A program made the translations under genes and the position numbers. Under the pieces are notes generated by a model. The model was given only the letters and a program-made list of their open reading frames with translations. It did not search any database and had not been told where the DNA came from. This document shows, piece by piece, positions 44,060 to 52,598 of a stretch of 64,000 nucleotides of DNA (positions are counted from its first letter, which is position 1; each line of letters opens with the position of its first letter). The stretch comes from JBBRHQ01 sp963738305 (GTDB taxonomy: Bacteria > Actinomycetota > Thermoleophilia > Solirubrobacterales > 70-9): assembly GCA_963738305.1 (NCBI GenBank), contig CAVTVU010000007.1, positions 1-64,000 of the forward strand, given 5' to 3'.

Positions 44060-44692
44060 ATGAGGGAACCCGCATACAACCGCATGGCGCTGTTTGTCCT
44101 CGCGACGTTCCTTCTCGCCGCCTCCGCGGCGACCGTTGCGCATGCGGCCACCGGGGGCATCTCGAGCAGTGGCGGCGCCTCGCCGAACCGCCCGCCGATC
44201 CCCTTCGGCTCGCGTGTGCTGAGACTCGGCATGGAGGGCGACGACGTCGCCGTGTTGAACGGGATCGTCAAGTCGAAGCCCTACGGCACAGCGGTCCGCT
44301 TTGGCCGAAGCTTCACCAGCCCAACCGCATCGGCGGTCGCCAGGTTCCAGCGACGGGTCGACCTGAGGCCGAGCGGCGTGGTCACCAGGGCGACCGCGGA
44401 ACGCTTGACTGGCTCGATGAAGCACGGTGGCGCAACCTGGTACGGGCCGGGGTTCTACGGGCACCGGACCGCCTGCGGGCAGGTGCTGCGGGCAGCGACA
44501 ATCGGCGTCGCCCACAAGACGCTCCCCTGCGGGACCCTGGTCACCTTCTACTACCACGGGGAGTCGGCGATCGCTCCGGTGATCGATCGCGGCCCCTACA
44601 CCGCAGGTAACGCCTGGGACCTGACCAATGGCCTGCGCAGGGTGCTGGGATTCGGCGGCAGCGACCAGATCCGCTACGCAGTCGCGCGCTGA
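44060..44692 (+). CDS. peptidoglycan-binding RlpA-like protein (double-psi beta-barrel)
   Basis: A 210-residue secreted protein. The signal peptide ends near VAHAATG. Residues ~50-115 form a peptidoglycan-binding domain (LRLGMEGDDVAVLNGIV, TASAVARFQRRVDLRPSGVV). Residues ~120-208 form an RlpA-like barrel: ATWYGPGFYGHRTACGQ, GVAHKTLPCGTLVTF and PVIDRGPYTAGNAWDLTNG, where the Asp of IDRGPY matches the catalytic residue of lytic transglycosylases and Rpf-like enzymes. It likely remodels the wall. ATG 44060 has GGAAAGAG upstream, right behind a c-di-AMP riboswitch. Confidence 0.9.
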   Translation: MREPAYNRMALFVLATFLLAASAATVAHAATGGISSSGGASPNRPPIPFGSRVLRLGMEGDDVAVLNGIVKSKPYGTAVRFGRSFTSPTASAVARFQRRVDLRPSGVVTRATAERLTGSMKHGGATWYGPGFYGHRTACGQVLRAATIGVAHKTLPCGTLVTFYYHGESAIAPVIDRGPYTAGNAWDLTNGLRRVLGFGGSDQIRYAVAR

Positions 44693-44737
44693 CGGCCTGC
44701 ACCGCCTAAGCTGCCGCGTGGCCCACGTGGCCCCCTG

Positions 44738-45463
44738 ATGGAGAGATCGAGCAAGAAGAGATCGCGGGCAGCGAGATGGGCAGGGGGGCCACTGGCGGGC
44801 GGCATGGCCCTGGCCTGTGCCTGTCTCCTCGTCGGTTTCGCCCCGGGCGCGGGGGCTCAGGCGGGCGGGACCACGATGCTGCTCGGCGCCGGGCCTCTCC
44901 CCCCGCCGGCCTGCCCCGGGCTTCCATGCCTCGCAATCGGCCGCGTGACCGGCTTTCAGGCCCGCACGCCGGCGCGCAACCTGCCCTTCCGCGTCACCAG
45001 GGCCGGCGAGATCACGGCCTGGAGCATCTCGCTCGCCATCCCCAGCAACAAGCAGCGCTCGTTCTTCAACGACTTCTTCAGGCCACCGCCCGAAGCGCGG
45101 ATAGCGATCCTCAAGCGTGTTCCCCGCACCAGCCCCCCTCGCTACAAGCTGCGGCGCCAGAGCCCGATCCGCGTACTCACTCCTTACCTGGGCCAACGAG
45201 TCCGATTCGGGCTGGCCAAGGGCCTGCCCGTGCAACCTGGCAACATCGTGGCCCTCACCGTTCCGACCTGGGCGCCGGCCTTCGGGATCAATCTCCCGGC
45301 CAAGAACGCCTGGCGGGCCAGCCGCCATGCGGGTCGCTGCCGCAACCCCCGCGATCTCCGCCGCTCCCGACCGCAGCAGATCCCCGACTCCAGGCGTGCC
45401 TACGGCTGCCGCTATCGCGGTTTCCGGTTGCTGTACACCGCGACCCTGGACCTCCAGCCCTAA
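44738..45463 (+). CDS. secreted protein of unknown function
   Basis: A 241-residue exported protein. A basic N-terminus plus GGMALACACLLVGFAPGAGAQA is a signal peptide. The mature part is beta-rich, with GEITAWSISLAIPSNKQRSF and GNIVALTVPTWAP, and has several Cys (CPGLPC, RC, GC) that may form disulfides. No family is recognised. It follows the RlpA-like gene by 45 bases and may share its transcript. Confidence 0.75.
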   Translation: MERSSKKRSRAARWAGGPLAGGMALACACLLVGFAPGAGAQAGGTTMLLGAGPLPPPACPGLPCLAIGRVTGFQARTPARNLPFRVTRAGEITAWSISLAIPSNKQRSFFNDFFRPPPEARIAILKRVPRTSPPRYKLRRQSPIRVLTPYLGQRVRFGLAKGLPVQPGNIVALTVPTWAPAFGINLPAKNAWRASRHAGRCRNPRDLRRSRPQQIPDSRRAYGCRYRGFRLLYTATLDLQP

Positions 45464-45487
45464 CGGCGTGGGTCCGACCCGCCGCCG

Positions 45488-46054
45488 CTAAGCCGCTGAG
45501 GGAAGTATCCGCGGGGTCGCCTGGTCCTGGGGGAGCGCAGCGGCGCCGGCGATCAGGCTCTGAAACTCGTTCAGGGCGAGGTGGCCGACCGCTTCGAGGA
45601 TCTCCTCGTCGGTCCAGCCAATCTCCCGCGCCTCCTCGTGGAGGTGGAGGGGGGGGTGGCCATCAGCCTCGAGGGCGGCCTTCAGGTAGGCCAGCAGCGC
45701 CGCCTCCTTCTCCTCACCGGAGGTGAACCTGCGCGCCCGCGAGACCTCGTCGAGGCCCAGGCCGGCGCTGCGGGCCGACTTGGCGTGTTGGGCGATGCTG
45801 TAGGCGTCGCCGCGATGCTCTGCGACCGCGAGGGCGATCCGCTCCCGCGTCGCCCGGGGGAGGACACCGCCGCGAAGCTCGGAGCGCATCCGGGTGTAGG
45901 CGCGTAGCACCGCTGGGGCGCCGGCGAGGACACCTACGAACTTGCTCACGGCCCCACCGGCAACCTGGATCGTCTTCAGGATCGGGGCGCTGCCGTCCGG
46001 CGCGGTCAGCTCGTCGTGGATATGGAACCTGCTTACGTCTGTCTTGACAGTCAC
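45488..46054 (-). CDS. carboxymuconolactone decarboxylase/AhpD-fold protein without active-site cysteines
   Basis: A ~188-residue all-helical protein with AhpD/CMD features: SELRGGVLPRATRERIALAV, AEHRGDAYSIAQHAKSA and ALLAYLKAALEA. Where AhpD has CxxC followed by His, it reads DAYSIAQH, so both Cys are replaced while the His is kept. A thiol peroxidase role is therefore unlikely. GTG 46054 has AGG ~6 bases upstream; TTG 46060 is an alternative. It is divergent from glnA with a shared palindrome between them. Confidence 0.8.
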   Translation of the reverse strand: MTVKTDVSRFHIHDELTAPDGSAPILKTIQVAGGAVSKFVGVLAGAPAVLRAYTRMRSELRGGVLPRATRERIALAVAEHRGDAYSIAQHAKSARSAGLGLDEVSRARRFTSGEEKEAALLAYLKAALEADGHPPLHLHEEAREIGWTDEEILEAVGHLALNEFQSLIAGAAALPQDQATPRILPSAA

Positions 46055-46100
46055 GCTCAACCTGCTTCCGGCTCGGCCCTTACTTTACTTTGGGCCAATT

Positions 46101-46117
46101 ACTTACAAGAGGTAAGT
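46101..46117. promoter_or_regulatory. inverted repeat in the ahpD-like/glnA divergent region
   Basis: ACTTAC-AAGAG-GTAAGT is a perfect 6-bp inverted repeat with a 5-base spacer in an AT-rich island between two divergent genes. It lies ~47 bases from the minus-strand start, a good place for an operator. It does not match a GlnR box. Confidence 0.5.
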
Positions 46118-46253
46118 TATAGCTCTTCGCGGACCGGCTGGCAAGCCTGCCGCTGCCTCTTTCCTACCCTGGAATACGCAGGCCAATGCCTCGGCGGTTC
46201 ACCGTTTCGCATATCGTTGCCCGCTCGCAACTCGACGCGGGAGAACGACGGAA

Positions 46254-47603
46254 ATGGCAGAGCAGCCGAGCAGCGCCAAGGACGTAATCGCGATCTGCGA
46301 GGACAGCGACGTCCGCTTCGTCCGGCTCTGGTTCACCGACGTGCTCGGGCAGCTGAAGAGCTTCTCGATCAACGCCTCCGAGTTGGAGGACGCCTTCGAG
46401 GGCGGGATGGGCTTCGACGGCTCGTCGATTACCGGCTTCAATCCGATCGAGGAATCGGACATGATCGCGATGCCCGATCCGGAGACCTTCGCCCTGCTGC
46501 CTTGGCGCCCCGAGGACGAGAACGCGACCGGGCGGATGTTCTGCGACGTCCGGGTGCCCGGCGGCGAGCCCTACGAAGGGGATCCTCGCTGGATCCTGCG
46601 GCGGGCGCTCGAGCGGGCCTCCGAGCTCGGCTTCGATGCCTACAACGTAGGGCCGGAGCTGGAGTTCTTCTATTTCAAGTCGGCCACGCCGGAGGGTTCG
46701 CCCGAGGTCCTCGACGAAGGTGGATACTTCGACCTGACCACGCTCGACGCGGGATCCGACGTGCGCCGCGAGACGGTGCTGGCGCTGGAGAAGATGGGCA
46801 TCCATGTCGAGTACACCCACCACGAGGTCGGGCCGTCCCAGCACGAGGTGGACATGCGCTACAAGGATGCGCTGGCGATGGCGGACGACTGCATGACCTA
46901 CCGCATCGTGGTCAAGGAATACGCGATGAAGTACGGCTGGCACGCCACCTTCATGCCCAAGCCCCTCTTCGGGGAGAACGGCTCCGGGATGCACGTCCAC
47001 CAATCGCTCGGCAAGGACGGCGCCAATGCCTTCTATGACGCGGATGACCAGTACTTCCTCTCGCCGACCGCGAAGTCGTTTATCGCCGGCCAGCTCAAGC
47101 ACGCGCGCGAGATTTCGTCCCTGTTCGCGCAGTGGGTCAACTCCTACAAGCGCCTCGTACCCGGCTACGAGGCGCCGGTCTACCTCGCGTGGTCGCGCCG
47201 CAACCGCTCGGCCCTGATCCGGGTGCCGCTCTATCACCCCGGCAAGGAGATCGCGACCCGAGCGGAGCTGCGCTGCCCCGATCCCGCCTGCAACCCCTAT
47301 CTCTGCTTCGCCGGGATGCTGCAGGCTGGCCTCGAGGGGATCGAACACGGCTACGAGCTGCCGGAGCCGATGGAGCAGAACCTCTACCACCTCTCCCCCG
47401 AGGAGCGGGCGCAGCGGGGGATCGAGCAGCTGCCAGAGACTCTCGGCGAGGCGATCGAGCTTGCGGCCGACTCCGAGCTGGTACTGCGCACCCTCGGCGA
47501 GCACACTTTCCGCCGCTTCGTCGAGATCAAGCGCCAGGAGTGGGACGACTACCGAGTTCAGGTGACCCCCTATGAGCTCGAGCACTTCCTGCCGATCCTC
47601 TGA
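46254..47603 (+). CDS. glnA: glutamine synthetase, type I (alpha-like)
   Basis: A 449-residue enzyme that makes glutamine from glutamate, ammonia and ATP. Signatures are FDGSSITGF, GPELEFFYF, the metal/glutamate site HEVGPSQHEVDM and the ATP site NGSGMHVHQSL. The area around the possible adenylylation Tyr reads QNLYHLSPEERAQRGIEQLP, closer to the alpha subclass, which is feedback-inhibited rather than adenylylated. The start is ATG 46254. It would serve ammonium assimilation in the cytosol. Confidence 0.95.
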   Translation: MAEQPSSAKDVIAICEDSDVRFVRLWFTDVLGQLKSFSINASELEDAFEGGMGFDGSSITGFNPIEESDMIAMPDPETFALLPWRPEDENATGRMFCDVRVPGGEPYEGDPRWILRRALERASELGFDAYNVGPELEFFYFKSATPEGSPEVLDEGGYFDLTTLDAGSDVRRETVLALEKMGIHVEYTHHEVGPSQHEVDMRYKDALAMADDCMTYRIVVKEYAMKYGWHATFMPKPLFGENGSGMHVHQSLGKDGANAFYDADDQYFLSPTAKSFIAGQLKHAREISSLFAQWVNSYKRLVPGYEAPVYLAWSRRNRSALIRVPLYHPGKEIATRAELRCPDPACNPYLCFAGMLQAGLEGIEHGYELPEPMEQNLYHLSPEERAQRGIEQLPETLGEAIELAADSELVLRTLGEHTFRRFVEIKRQEWDDYRVQVTPYELEHFLPIL

Positions 47604-47676
47604 CCCCCCATCGCGCTCGCGAGATGCATCTGATTCACCAATGAGGTGACGAATTGACGTCTCGCCAGGGCAACTG

Positions 47677-48360
47677 ATGGCGAAGCTGCACGTCCTGCGC
47701 GTCTTCGTCAACGAGGAGGGCGAGTGGGGCAACCCGCTCGGCGTCTTCCTCGACGGGCGTTCGGTGCCCGGGCGCGAGCGCCAGCGGGTGGCCGCCGACC
47801 TCGGCTACAGCGAAACGGTCTTCCTCGACGACCCCCAGCGTGGCGGGCTGGCGATCTACACGCCTGCCGTGGAGATCCCCTTTGCCGGCCACCCGCTGGT
47901 CGGGACGGCCTGGCTGCTGGCCGAGGAGGGTCGGGCTCCCACGGCGCTGCGCCCTCCCGCCGACGAGGTCGGGGTGAGGATCGAAGGCGATCGCGCCTTC
48001 ATCGAGGGCCGCGGCGATTGGTCTGAGTTTTACGACGTCGAGCTGGAGAGCCCGGCGCAGGTCGACGAGCTCGGCGGGGTACCCGACGGGACCGGGGGGG
48101 ACGTTTACGCCTGGGCCTGGATCGACCGGGCCGCCGGTACGATCAGGGCGCGCTCCTTCGCTCCCGATTTCGGGATCCCGGAGGACGAGGCGACCGGCTC
48201 AGCGGCGCTGGGCCTGGCCGTCCAGCTGGGCCGCGACCTGACGATCCGCCAGGGGCGGGGCTCGCTTCTCACTGCGCGGGCGCTCGGTGGAGGCCGAGGC
48301 GAGGTTGGCGGGAGCGTGGTGCTCGACGGGGAGCGCGACTACCGGCTCAGCGTTGGCTGA
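47677..48360 (+). CDS. PhzF-family isomerase-like protein
   Basis: A 227-residue protein of the PhzF/DapF fold. It has HVLRVFVNEEGEWGNPLGV, the catalytic Glu in LGYSETVFL, EIPFAGHPLVGTAWLL and the second-lobe ATGSAALGLA. It is shorter than typical members (~280). The natural substrate is unknown. Its 3' end overlaps the convergent SnoaL-like gene by 14 bases. Confidence 0.88.
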   Translation: MAKLHVLRVFVNEEGEWGNPLGVFLDGRSVPGRERQRVAADLGYSETVFLDDPQRGGLAIYTPAVEIPFAGHPLVGTAWLLAEEGRAPTALRPPADEVGVRIEGDRAFIEGRGDWSEFYDVELESPAQVDELGGVPDGTGGDVYAWAWIDRAAGTIRARSFAPDFGIPEDEATGSAALGLAVQLGRDLTIRQGRGSLLTARALGGGRGEVGGSVVLDGERDYRLSVG

Positions 48361-48853
48361 CCCGCTTCAGCGCTGCCGTCTTCAGGTTCATCGCGCCGAG
48401 CATGGCCCGTTCGGCGAGCGAGTCGGTCGGTGGCAGCGCCCCGAGCTTCTGGGCGATGTCGGCGCCGTTCACGTAGGCGCGGTTCTCGACCGCCAGGCCC
48501 TCGTCGTTGAAGGTCAGGAGATCGCAGGCCTCGATCTCGGCCTGAGCGCCGTTCGGCGCGAGGCCCTGGAAACGCGCATCCCCGTCGAACGTCCCGGTGC
48601 CGCGCCAGCGCACCGCCGCCTGGTTGCCGGAGGCGATCACGTCGAGCACCTCGAAGCGGAAGTCGGGAAAGGCCGCAAAGAGGTTTTCGAAGTAGTCGCG
48701 GTAACCGCCCGGGACCTCCAGCTCGGCCATCCCGTAGATGATCGCCCGCCCGCCCGGCTCCCATTTGGAGACCATCTCCTCCACATCGTGATCCGCGGCG
48801 GCGGCGAAGTACTCCCGCGCCAGGTCCTCGGTCGTCTTCTCAGTGGTTGTCAT
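48347..48853 (-). CDS. SnoaL-like NTF2-fold protein
   Basis: A 168-residue protein with EDLAREYFAAAADHDVEEMV, GYRDYFENLFAAFPDFRFEV and ACDLLTFNDEG blocks of the SnoaL/polyketide cyclase-like family. It begins 14 bases before the stop of the upstream YyaL-like gene, so the two are probably cotranscribed. Role unknown. Confidence 0.85.
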   Translation of the reverse strand: MTTTEKTTEDLAREYFAAAADHDVEEMVSKWEPGGRAIIYGMAELEVPGGYRDYFENLFAAFPDFRFEVLDVIASGNQAAVRWRGTGTFDGDARFQGLAPNGAQAEIEACDLLTFNDEGLAVENRAYVNGADIAQKLGALPPTDSLAERAMLGAMNLKTAALKRVSQR

Positions 48854-50819
48854 CGAGCTCCTCCCTCAGTTCCTCGGGGTCGGTGACCGGCGTTCGGCAG
48901 GTGAAGTTCTCGCACAGATAGGCACTCGGCCGCCGTCCGACCTCGGTGCGGCCGAGCATCAGCTCCGGGATCTCGGTTCCCTCCGGCCCCCCAGCGATCA
49001 CCAGGTGGGGGCGAAAGCGGGCGCGCGCCACCGCGGCGAGGTCGTCCAGCCGCCCGCCCACCAGCGCCAGCTCCCGGGTCGCCGCAAGATGGAAGTCGAG
49101 CGCCAACAGCAGGTGGCCGAAGCCATCGGGGTGGCGACGTGCGGCGGGCGCGAACAGTCGCAGGGCGCTGAGCGCCGCGTTCTCGTATTCGCGATCTCCG
49201 CTCAGCGTCGCGAGGCGCAGCAGTCCCAGCGCCGCGGATGAGTTGCCGGATGGGATCGGATGGTCGTCGGCGTCCTTGCGCCGGGCGATCAGCTGGTCCT
49301 CGCCCGCGGCGGTGGTGAAGAAGCCACCGCGGTCGGGATCGGAGAAACGCGCGACGAGCGTACGGGCCAGCGCCCGCGCCTCCTCGTACCAGCGCTGCTC
49401 GAAGGTCCCCTGATAGAGCGCCAGGAGCGCCTCGAGCAGGAAGGCGTGGTCCTCGAGGTAGGCCGCAAGCTTGGCCTCCCCGTCCTTGAAGGTCCGCAGG
49501 AGGCTGCCCTCGGAGTCCCGCAGGTCGGAGAGCACGAATTCCGCGCAGCCTGCCGCCGCCTCGAGGTAGTCGCCCCGTCCGAGCACGGCCCCGGCCTCGG
49601 CGAGGGCCGCGATCATCAGCGCGTTCCATGCAGTCAGGCGCTTGTCGTCGAGCCCCGGCCAGACCCGCCGACTGCGAACGTCGTAAAGGAGGGCGCGGTC
49701 CTGCTCGAATCCCTCCGGCGGGGGCGAGCCGGCCCCGCCCGGGAGGTGCAGGATGTTGGCTCCCTCGAAGTTGCCGCGCTCCGTGACCCCGAGGTGGGAG
49801 ACGACCGCCGGGGCGCGATCGCCGAGCAGCCCCTCGATCTCCGGCTGCGACCACACGTAGAAGCGCCCCTCCGCGCCCTCGGAGTCGGCGTCGAGCGCCG
49901 AGAAGAATCCGCCCTCGGGACCGCGCATCTCCCGCAGGGCCCAGTCGAGTGTCTCGGTGCAGACCCTTCGGTAACGGTCGTGCCCGAGCACCTGCCAGCC
50001 GTGCAGGTAGCAGCGGGCGAGGAGAGCGTTGTCGTAGAGCATCTTCTCGAAATGAGGGACGAGCCACCGAGCGTCGACCGAGTAGCGGGAGAACCCGCCC
50101 CCGAGCTGGTCGTAGATGCCGCCCGCTGCCATCGCATCCAGGGTGCGCTCGACGATCTGGACCTCTCCGCGGGCGAGCAGCAGCTCGAGGGCGGCAGCGG
50201 GCGGGAACTTCGGCGCTCCGCCGAAGCCGCCGTTGACCATGTCGGCGCTGCCCCGGAGGGCGGCCACCGCGTCTTCGAGGATGGCAGCCTCGAGGGGATC
50301 GGAGGTCGGCTCGATCCGGCCGATCGCCCCGAGCTGGGCGCGAGTCCGGGAGGACGAGCTGCGGATCTCCTCGCGACGTTCCTCGAACGCCCGGCTCACC
50401 GCCTCCATCACTTGGCGAAAGCTGGGCATCCCCTGGGCCGGCTCTGGCGGGAAGTAGGTGCCGCCGTAGAAGGGCACGCCCTCGGGGTCACAGAACACCG
50501 TCATCGGCCACCCCCCGCGGCCGGTCATCCCCTGCACTGCCTCCATGTAGAGCGCGTCGACGTCAGGGCGCTCCTCGCGATCGACCTTGACGTTGACGAA
50601 GTGCCGATTCATGTACTCGGCGGTCTCGGGGTCTTCGAAGGACTCCCGCTCCATCACGTGGCACCAGTGACAGGAGGAGTACCCGACCGAGAGCAGGATC
50701 GGGCGATCTTCCGAGCGCGCCAGCTCCAGCGCCTCCTCGCCCCAGGGATACCAGTCCACCGGGTTGTCGCTGTGCTGGAGCAGGTAGGGACTGGTCTCCG
50801 CGGCGAGGCGATTGCTCAC
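48840..50819 (-). CDS. thioredoxin-domain protein of the YyaL/DUF255 family
   Basis: A 659-residue cytosolic protein. The N-terminal ~130 residues are a thioredoxin-like DUF255 domain with the family opening SPYLLQHSDNPVDWYPWGEE and SSCHWCHVM holding the CxxC-type pair. The rest is an (alpha/alpha)6 barrel of the glycosidase type (GGFGGAPKFPP, DQLGGGFSRYSVDARW, LTAWNALMIAALAEAG). Bacterial and human (SPATA20) members exist but the function is unresolved. It is divergent from the GGDEF-EAL gene with only 27 bases between. Confidence 0.93.
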   Translation of the reverse strand: MSNRLAAETSPYLLQHSDNPVDWYPWGEEALELARSEDRPILLSVGYSSCHWCHVMERESFEDPETAEYMNRHFVNVKVDREERPDVDALYMEAVQGMTGRGGWPMTVFCDPEGVPFYGGTYFPPEPAQGMPSFRQVMEAVSRAFEERREEIRSSSSRTRAQLGAIGRIEPTSDPLEAAILEDAVAALRGSADMVNGGFGGAPKFPPAAALELLLARGEVQIVERTLDAMAAGGIYDQLGGGFSRYSVDARWLVPHFEKMLYDNALLARCYLHGWQVLGHDRYRRVCTETLDWALREMRGPEGGFFSALDADSEGAEGRFYVWSQPEIEGLLGDRAPAVVSHLGVTERGNFEGANILHLPGGAGSPPPEGFEQDRALLYDVRSRRVWPGLDDKRLTAWNALMIAALAEAGAVLGRGDYLEAAAGCAEFVLSDLRDSEGSLLRTFKDGEAKLAAYLEDHAFLLEALLALYQGTFEQRWYEEARALARTLVARFSDPDRGGFFTTAAGEDQLIARRKDADDHPIPSGNSSAALGLLRLATLSGDREYENAALSALRLFAPAARRHPDGFGHLLLALDFHLAATRELALVGGRLDDLAAVARARFRPHLVIAGGPEGTEIPELMLGRTEVGRRPSAYLCENFTCRTPVTDPEELREELDDNH

Positions 50820-50846
50820 CGATCCAGCCTACGGGGTACCGAAAAG

Positions 50847-52580
50847 ATGCGAACCGCAGCCACGGGAGCGCCCCCGCGAGTGGCGGCATTCGCGCCGAGG
50901 CACTACGGTCGAAGCTTGCCCAGGAGGATCAAGAAGCCGTTCCGCAAGGCCTTCGAATACGCCCCGCTGGGCGTCGCCCTCGTCTCCTTCGACAACGGGA
51001 GAGCGAGGATCCTCAAGGCGAACAGGGCTCTCTCGGCGATCACCGGGCTGCCTCGGCGCCGGCTGCGCGGGATCGACTTCGAGGATCTGGTGGAGCCGGG
51101 GGACCGTGGCTCGGACCTCGAGCAACGCCGGATGCTGCTCTCGGGCGAGCTGGATTCCTTCAGCCTGCAGCTCCGCCTAGTGCAGAAGGCCGGAGACATC
51201 GTCTGGTGCCAGGTAACGGTATCCCTGGTGCCCGCGAGCAGTGGCCGTCCGGCCGGGGGCGTCGTTCAGGTTGAGGACATCAGCGAACGACGGCGCTTCG
51301 AGCAGCGCCTCCGCTGGCTCGCCGACCACGACTCGCTCACCGGCCTGGTCACCCGCCGCCGGTTCCGGCGGGTGCTCGAGCAGACGATCATGCTGAACTC
51401 GCGCTACGGGGTCACCGGCGCCGTGCTGGCGATCGACATCGACGGGCTGAAGGCCGTCAACGACACCTTCGGGCACCCTGCCGGGGACAGCGTGCTGCGG
51501 CGGGTGGCGGCGGTCCTGCGAGGCCGGGTTCGCTCGACCGACCTGATCGCCCGCATGGGCGGCGACGAGTTCGCCGTCCTGGCGCCGAAGTCGGGAGCCG
51601 AGGGGGCGATGCAGTTCGCGGAGGACCTGCGGGCGGGGATCGGTGAGCGCTCTTCCGAGGAGGATGGACCGCCGGTCAGCGCCAGCATCGGCGTCGTGAC
51701 ATTCGGCGGTCCCGAGCGCGGCGCCGAGGCGGTGCTGGACAACGCCGACCAGGCCATGTATCGGGCGAAGGAGAAGGGCGGGGATCGGGTGGCGCTGTTC
51801 CAGGCCGGCGGAGAGCGGCCCCACCGGGAGCGCGGCCAGAGCGCTGCGGCACGCATCCGCGACGCGCTGGCGGCCGACAGGCTGCTCCTCCATAGCCAGC
51901 CGATCGTCGATCTCGGCTCCGGGCGCGTGGCGCGGCACGAGCTGCTGCTGAGAATGGAGACGGCGGACGGGGAGGTCGTGCCCGCCGGCGAGTTCATCGA
52001 GGCAGCCGAGCGCAGCGGGGTGGTGGTGGAGCTGGATCGCTGGGTAGTGGCGCACGGCCTCGAGCTGATGGCCGAGCGGGCCCGGGCGGGCTCGCCGATC
52101 TCGATCCACGTCAACCTCTCGGGTGCGACGATCACCGACCTCGAGGTGCTCGCCTTCATCGAGGGGAGGCTCGACGAAGGCGGCACGGACCCGTCGCGCA
52201 TCACCTTCGAGATCACCGAGACCGCTGCGATCGGTGGCCTCGAGACCGCCGCGATCTTCGCCGACCGGTTGACCGAGTTCGGTTGCCAGGTCGCGATCGA
52301 CGATTACGGGGCCGGGATCGGGCCCTTCCACTACCTCAAGCACCTGCCCTTCGACCTGATCAAGATCGATGGGCACTTCGTCCGCGACCTGCCGAGCAAC
52401 GACGTCGACCAGCTCACGGTGAAGGCGATCGTCGGCATCGCCCGCGGCCTGGGCAAGGAGACGATCGCCGAGTACGTGGAGAGCGAGCGCACCGAGACCC
52501 TGCTGCGATCGTTCGGGGTCGACATGGCGCAGGGATTCCACCTCGGCAGGCCGGCCGAGCTCTCCGAGATGCTGGGCTGA
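50847..52580 (+). CDS. PAS-GGDEF-EAL cyclic di-GMP signalling protein
   Basis: A 577-residue protein. Residues ~35-150 form a PAS domain (FEYAPLGVALVSFDNGRARI, PRRRLRGIDFEDLV). Residues ~155-325 form a diguanylate cyclase with ARMGGDEFAVL and an RSTD I-site five residues before it. Residues ~335-575 form an EAL phosphodiesterase with RHELLLRME (ExL kept), FEITETAAIG, AIDDYGAGIGPF and IKIDGHFVRD. Both enzymatic centres look intact. No membrane segment is seen, so it is cytosolic. ATG 50847 is the start; the frame upstream is antisense to the divergent gene. Confidence 0.93.
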   Translation: MRTAATGAPPRVAAFAPRHYGRSLPRRIKKPFRKAFEYAPLGVALVSFDNGRARILKANRALSAITGLPRRRLRGIDFEDLVEPGDRGSDLEQRRMLLSGELDSFSLQLRLVQKAGDIVWCQVTVSLVPASSGRPAGGVVQVEDISERRRFEQRLRWLADHDSLTGLVTRRRFRRVLEQTIMLNSRYGVTGAVLAIDIDGLKAVNDTFGHPAGDSVLRRVAAVLRGRVRSTDLIARMGGDEFAVLAPKSGAEGAMQFAEDLRAGIGERSSEEDGPPVSASIGVVTFGGPERGAEAVLDNADQAMYRAKEKGGDRVALFQAGGERPHRERGQSAAARIRDALAADRLLLHSQPIVDLGSGRVARHELLLRMETADGEVVPAGEFIEAAERSGVVVELDRWVVAHGLELMAERARAGSPISIHVNLSGATITDLEVLAFIEGRLDEGGTDPSRITFEITETAAIGGLETAAIFADRLTEFGCQVAIDDYGAGIGPFHYLKHLPFDLIKIDGHFVRDLPSNDVDQLTVKAIVGIARGLGKETIAEYVESERTETLLRSFGVDMAQGFHLGRPAELSEMLG

Positions 52581-52598
52581 CCGCTCCCCGCCGGTGGC

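Noticed and set aside
46254..47603. Glutamine synthetase as the adenylylated beta subclass
   Set aside because: The region around the candidate Tyr (NLYHLSPEER, then GIEQLP) matches the non-adenylylated alpha pattern better, although sequence alone does not settle it.
49260..50846. Extension of the GGDEF-EAL protein to 1106 residues
   Set aside because: The extra part is antisense to the well-supported YyaL/DUF255 gene and has no domain pattern. ATG 50847 gives a complete PAS-GGDEF-EAL protein.
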